NCBI GenBank assembly: GCA_021202575.1
Contig: JAJQCU010000335.1
Location: forward strand, 1 to 8,402
Direction of reading: 5' to 3'
DNA: 8,402 bases
Source: Lachnospiraceae bacterium
GTDB lineage: Bacteria; Bacillota; Clostridia; Lachnospirales; Lachnospiraceae
The stretch's first letter is position 1, and each line of letters opens with the position of its first letter. The notes beneath the pieces are model-generated. The model saw only the letters and a list, made by a program, of their open reading frames with translations. It was not told the origin of the DNA and did no database searches. Below are positions 5,838-8,402 of this stretch, one piece after another. The translations under genes and the position numbers were made by a program.

Positions 5838-7787
5838 TTATTGTAAATATTTCTGCACAAATTCCTCTTCCGTCATAATGGGAATTCCAAGCTCCCCGGC
5901 TTTTTTATTTTTATTGGAGGTGGACGCCGGATTGTTGTTGACCAGTACGCTGGTCTTTGCGGAGACACTGCCGGTCACCTTTCCCCCGGCCGCCTCGATG
6001 GCCGCCTTGAGCTGGCCGCGGTTCTCGTAAAGGAAAAGATCGCCGGTGATCACCACCGTCAGGCCTTTCAGCCTGTCCCCCTCCGCGGAAGTCTCCTCCT
6101 GAAGGCTCAGCTCCGAGAGCAGCTCCCTCACATCCCCAAGACGGGCTTCATCCTCAAAATAGCCGGCAAAGGACCAGGCCAGCACCTCCCCCACCCCGTC
6201 GATCAATTGAAGCTCCTCCGCGGAGCCGTGGGAAAGCGCCTCAAAATCATTGTCAAAATGTCTGCAGATCAGTTTTGCCGTGGCGAGGCCGATGCCCGCT
6301 ATCCCCAGCGCGTAAATCAGCTTCTCCAGGGTTGTCCTTCTGGAATTTTCCACCGCCTGCAGCAGGTTATCGCAGCTCTTTTGTCCAAAGCCCTCCATGG
6401 AAATGATCTCATCCCGGTACCTGTCCAGATGGTACAGGTCCCGGAACTTATGCAGAAAGCCCGCGGCTATGAACTTCTCCAGCGTGGCTTCGCTCATGCC
6501 GTCGATATTCATGGCGTCCCTGCTGACAAACAGAGTAAAGGACTTAATCTTTTTGGCAGGACATTCCGGATTGGTACAGTATAAAAACTGCCCCTCCCTG
6601 ACGCTCATGATTTTGGTCTGTCCCCCGCAAACCGGACACTTCTCCGGGATTTCAAGAGTGTCAGAGCAGGTCAGATTCTCCGAGATCTGAGGGATGATCA
6701 TGTTGGCCTTATAGACCCGGACAGTATCCCCGATTCCCAGCTTTAACTCCCTGACAATACTGCCATTGTGGACGCTGGCGCGGCTGACCGTGGTGCCCTC
6801 CAGCTCCACCGGCTCAAACACAGCCACCGGATTGATGAGCCCCGTCCTGCTGGCGGACCATTCGATCTCAAGCAGGGTCGTATCCCTCTCCTCATCCGTC
6901 CATTTAAAGGCCATGGAATCTCTGGGGAACTTGCTGGTCCTGCCCAGGCTCTCCCCATAGGCAATATCATCATAGCACAGTACCAGGCCGTCGCTTGGCA
7001 CATCGAAGTCTTCTATCTTCTGCGAAAAATAACGCACCGTCTCCGGTATGGTCTCCCCGGTAACCTTCCTGTACTCCACCGTCTCAAAGCCCTGGGAGGC
7101 CAGAAATTCCATCTGCTCTTCTCTTGTGGCAAATTTCCTTCCGTCACATTGAACCAGAGTAAACGCAATCAGCCGGACTCTTCGCTGCGCTGTGACCGCG
7201 CTGTTGAGCTGACGCACGGCGCCGGAGCACAGATTTCTGGGGTTTTTATATTTCAGGCTTTCCTCCGCGATAGAGTCATTGATGGCCTGAAAGTCACTGT
7301 AGGTGATAACAGCCTCCCCCCGCAGAATCAGCCTTTCCCCATAAGGGATGCGCATGGGGAGATTGATGAAGGTCCTGGCGTTGTCCGTGATAACCTCTCC
7401 GATCTCTCCGTTGCCCCTGGTCACCGCCTTTAAAAGCTGTCCATTGTCATAGGTCAGAACAATCGTCAGGCCATCCAGCTTCCAGCTGAGCAGTCCCTCC
7501 CTGTCCACCAGAAAGCTCTGCAGCTGGGAAACCTCCTTGGTCTTGCTCAAAGACAGCATGGGACGCTCATGGGCCTCCTTCGGCAGTTCCTCCACCGCGC
7601 TGTAGCCCACCGTCTGGGTGGGACTGCCGGCCATGACAATGCCGGTCTTTCGCTCCAGCTCCGCAAGCTCATCATACAGCCTGTCATACTCAAGGTTGGA
7701 CATGAGCTCCCTGTCCTCCGCGTAATAGGCCCGGCCGGCCTCCTTCAGAATCCGGTGGAGCTCAAGCATCCTCTCTTTGTCTGTCAT
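5838..7787 (-). CDS. ligA: NAD-dependent DNA ligase LigA, divergent subtype
   Basis: The 649-residue protein seals nicks using NAD+ and has all LigA domains in order: Ia (about 1-60), adenylation (about 65-300), OB fold (about 305-380), a Cys4 zinc finger (CPVCGG at 384-389 and CTNPECP at 404-410), helix-hairpin-helix repeats (about 425-545) and a C-terminal BRCT domain (about 572-649). The adenylated lysine is Lys103 in KLDG; the LRGEAV glutamate is Glu158; the NPRN motif is at 182-185. Several positions that are nearly invariant in classical LigA differ: S-W-K-L-D-G instead of E-L-K-L-D-G, TRGNG instead of TRGDG, DGLVLC (Cys271) where motif IV has lysine, and SNLEYD for S/P-D-A-E-Y-D in domain Ia. 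I recall a LigA subtype with these changes in Lachnospiraceae, so they probably mark a lineage rather than damage. The ATG follows GGGGGA at only 4 nt. Confidence 0.95.
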   Translation of the reverse strand: MTDKERMLELHRILKEAGRAYYAEDRELMSNLEYDRLYDELAELERKTGIVMAGSPTQTVGYSAVEELPKEAHERPMLSLSKTKEVSQLQSFLVDREGLLSWKLDGLTIVLTYDNGQLLKAVTRGNGEIGEVITDNARTFINLPMRIPYGERLILRGEAVITYSDFQAINDSIAEESLKYKNPRNLCSGAVRQLNSAVTAQRRVRLIAFTLVQCDGRKFATREEQMEFLASQGFETVEYRKVTGETIPETVRYFSQKIEDFDVPSDGLVLCYDDIAYGESLGRTSKFPRDSMAFKWTDEERDTTLLEIEWSASRTGLINPVAVFEPVELEGTTVSRASVHNGSIVRELKLGIGDTVRVYKANMIIPQISENLTCSDTLEIPEKCPVCGGQTKIMSVREGQFLYCTNPECPAKKIKSFTLFVSRDAMNIDGMSEATLEKFIAAGFLHKFRDLYHLDRYRDEIISMEGFGQKSCDNLLQAVENSRRTTLEKLIYALGIAGIGLATAKLICRHFDNDFEALSHGSAEELQLIDGVGEVLAWSFAGYFEDEARLGDVRELLSELSLQEETSAEGDRLKGLTVVITGDLFLYENRGQLKAAIEAAGGKVTGSVSAKTSVLVNNNPASTSNKNKKAGELGIPIMTEEEFVQKYLQ

Positions 7788-7797
7788 AATTCCCCCA

Positions 7798-7818
7798 TTA
7801 CTTCAAACTGTCTTTCAT
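7798..7818 (-). other. Leader mini-ORF upstream of ligA
   Basis: A strong GGAGG site (7828-7832) is followed after 9 nt by ATG AAA GAC AGT TTG AAG TAA, encoding MKDSLK. Its stop overlaps a second ATG (TAATG) of a 4-codon ORF, and that ORF's stop overlaps the ligA start (ATGA). The best ribosome site in the leader therefore serves the mini-ORF rather than ligA. This could couple ligA translation to reinitiation, or be chance. The remainder of the 124-bp gap between ligA and the pseudouridine synthase gene shows no clear terminator or promoter. Confidence 0.25.
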
Positions 7819-7911
7819 AACACAGCGCCTCCGAAACCACTCTTTGCGGCTTCCGGCGGCCTTCCCAAATCGCCCTTCTTCACGACACGGCGGCTATTTT
7901 AAAACAACTCC

Positions 7912-8402
7912 TCACGGCCCCGGCTGCTTCTGAGGCTGTACCAGACCATAAAGAGCCTCCCGCTCCTCCCCCGTAATCTCACGGTACTGTCCCGGCTTTA
8001 AATCCTTCAGCCAGATATTGGCTACGCGCACTCTCCTGATGCTCCTCACCTGAAAACCGAGAGCGGCGCACATACGGCGAATCTGCCGGTTCAATCCCTG
8101 CGTCAGAATAATGCGGAAGGTATATTTTCCCTCCCGGACTGCCTCGCAGGGTCTGGTGGTCTGTGATAATTCCTTCAGATAAATTCCCTTTGACATGGCC
8201 CTCAGAAAATCATCCGTGACTTCCCTGTCCACCTTCACCACATATTCCTTCTCATGGCCTGAGGAGCCATGCATTAATCTCTGAATCAGCTCCCCATCAT
8301 CTGTGAGGAGCAACAGCCCCTCGCTGTCTCTGTCCAGTCTGCCGGCGTAGGTCAGGCGCACAGGATAGGAAAAAACATCCCTGATCGTCTTCTTGGCATG
8401 GC
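7912..8402 (-). CDS. rluF: rRNA pseudouridine synthase, RluF-like (N-terminus beyond window)
   Basis: The reading frame is open to the window edge at 8402, so only the C-terminal 163 codons are seen; the GTG at 8359-8361 is internal and should not be taken as the start. The RsuA/RluB/RluE/RluF family isomerises uridine in rRNA. Its catalytic motif is plain: GRLDRDSEGLLLLTDDG, with the aspartate of RLD as nucleophile. The C-terminal signature LTQGLNRQIRRMCAALGF is also present. The HEKEYVVKVDREVTDDFLRAM segment resembles E. coli RluF (23S rRNA U2604) more than RluB or RsuA, judged from memory, so the subfamily is tentative. The S4 domain expected at the N-terminus is out of view. It is 124 bp upstream of ligA on the same strand and may be co-transcribed. 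Confidence 0.88.
   Translation of the reverse strand, partial: HAKKTIRDVFSYPVRLTYAGRLDRDSEGLLLLTDDGELIQRLMHGSSGHEKEYVVKVDREVTDDFLRAMSKGIYLKELSQTTRPCEAVREGKYTFRIILTQGLNRQIRRMCAALGFQVRSIRRVRVANIWLKDLKPGQYREITGEEREALYGLVQPQKQPGP

Noticed and set aside
1..8402. CRISPR arrays, insertion sequences, tRNA or rRNA genes, phage attachment sites
   Set aside because: No regularly spaced repeats, transposase-like frames, terminal inverted repeats or RNA-gene signatures were seen on either strand.

Overview
The window looks like chromosomal DNA of a gut-type Firmicute, most likely Lachnospiraceae or a close Clostridia relative. The reasons are mid-range GC content, purine-rich Shine-Dalgarno sites, sigma-A-type promoters, a MetA with the acetyl-CoA-type residue, and a NAD-dependent DNA ligase of a divergent form that I associate with Lachnospiraceae from memory. 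No alignment could be run. Every supported gene lies on the minus strand, so transcription runs from high to low coordinates.

The right half (about 4700-8402) is housekeeping. In order of transcription it holds the 3' part of an RluF-like rRNA pseudouridine synthase (truncated by the window edge), a short leader with two tiny overlapping ORFs, a full ligA, a doubtful 50-codon ORF, and metA (homoserine O-acyltransferase, first committed step to methionine). I saw no SAM-I riboswitch or T-box upstream of metA.

The left half (1 to about 4540) is an accessory carbohydrate-type locus built as two transcription units. Unit 1 starts at a good sigma-A promoter (4478-4506) and encodes a DHDPS/N-acetylneuraminate-lyase-fold protein, an SGNH/GDSL-hydrolase-fold protein and an AraC-family regulator. 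It ends at an intrinsic terminator whose hairpin contains the araC stop codon. Unit 2 starts at a second promoter (1619-1648) and encodes a cytoplasmic BNR/Asp-box beta-propeller (sialidase-like) and an FAD-dependent oxidoreductase cut by the window edge.

Two observations stand out. First, both promoters carry related 14-bp elements in the same geometry: two half-sites exactly 21 bp apart, with the proximal one ending inside the -35 hexamer. This is typical of AraC-family activation and predicts one regulon controlled by the araC in the locus. Second, the two neighbouring enzyme folds of unit 1 each appear to lack the key catalytic residue. The Schiff-base lysine of the aldolase is Gln171, and the GDS nucleophile serine of the SGNH protein is Arg23. 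Each change is a single A-to-C step on the coding strand. The locus may therefore encode sensors or binding proteins, a decaying pathway, or unusual chemistry. Sequence error must be excluded first.
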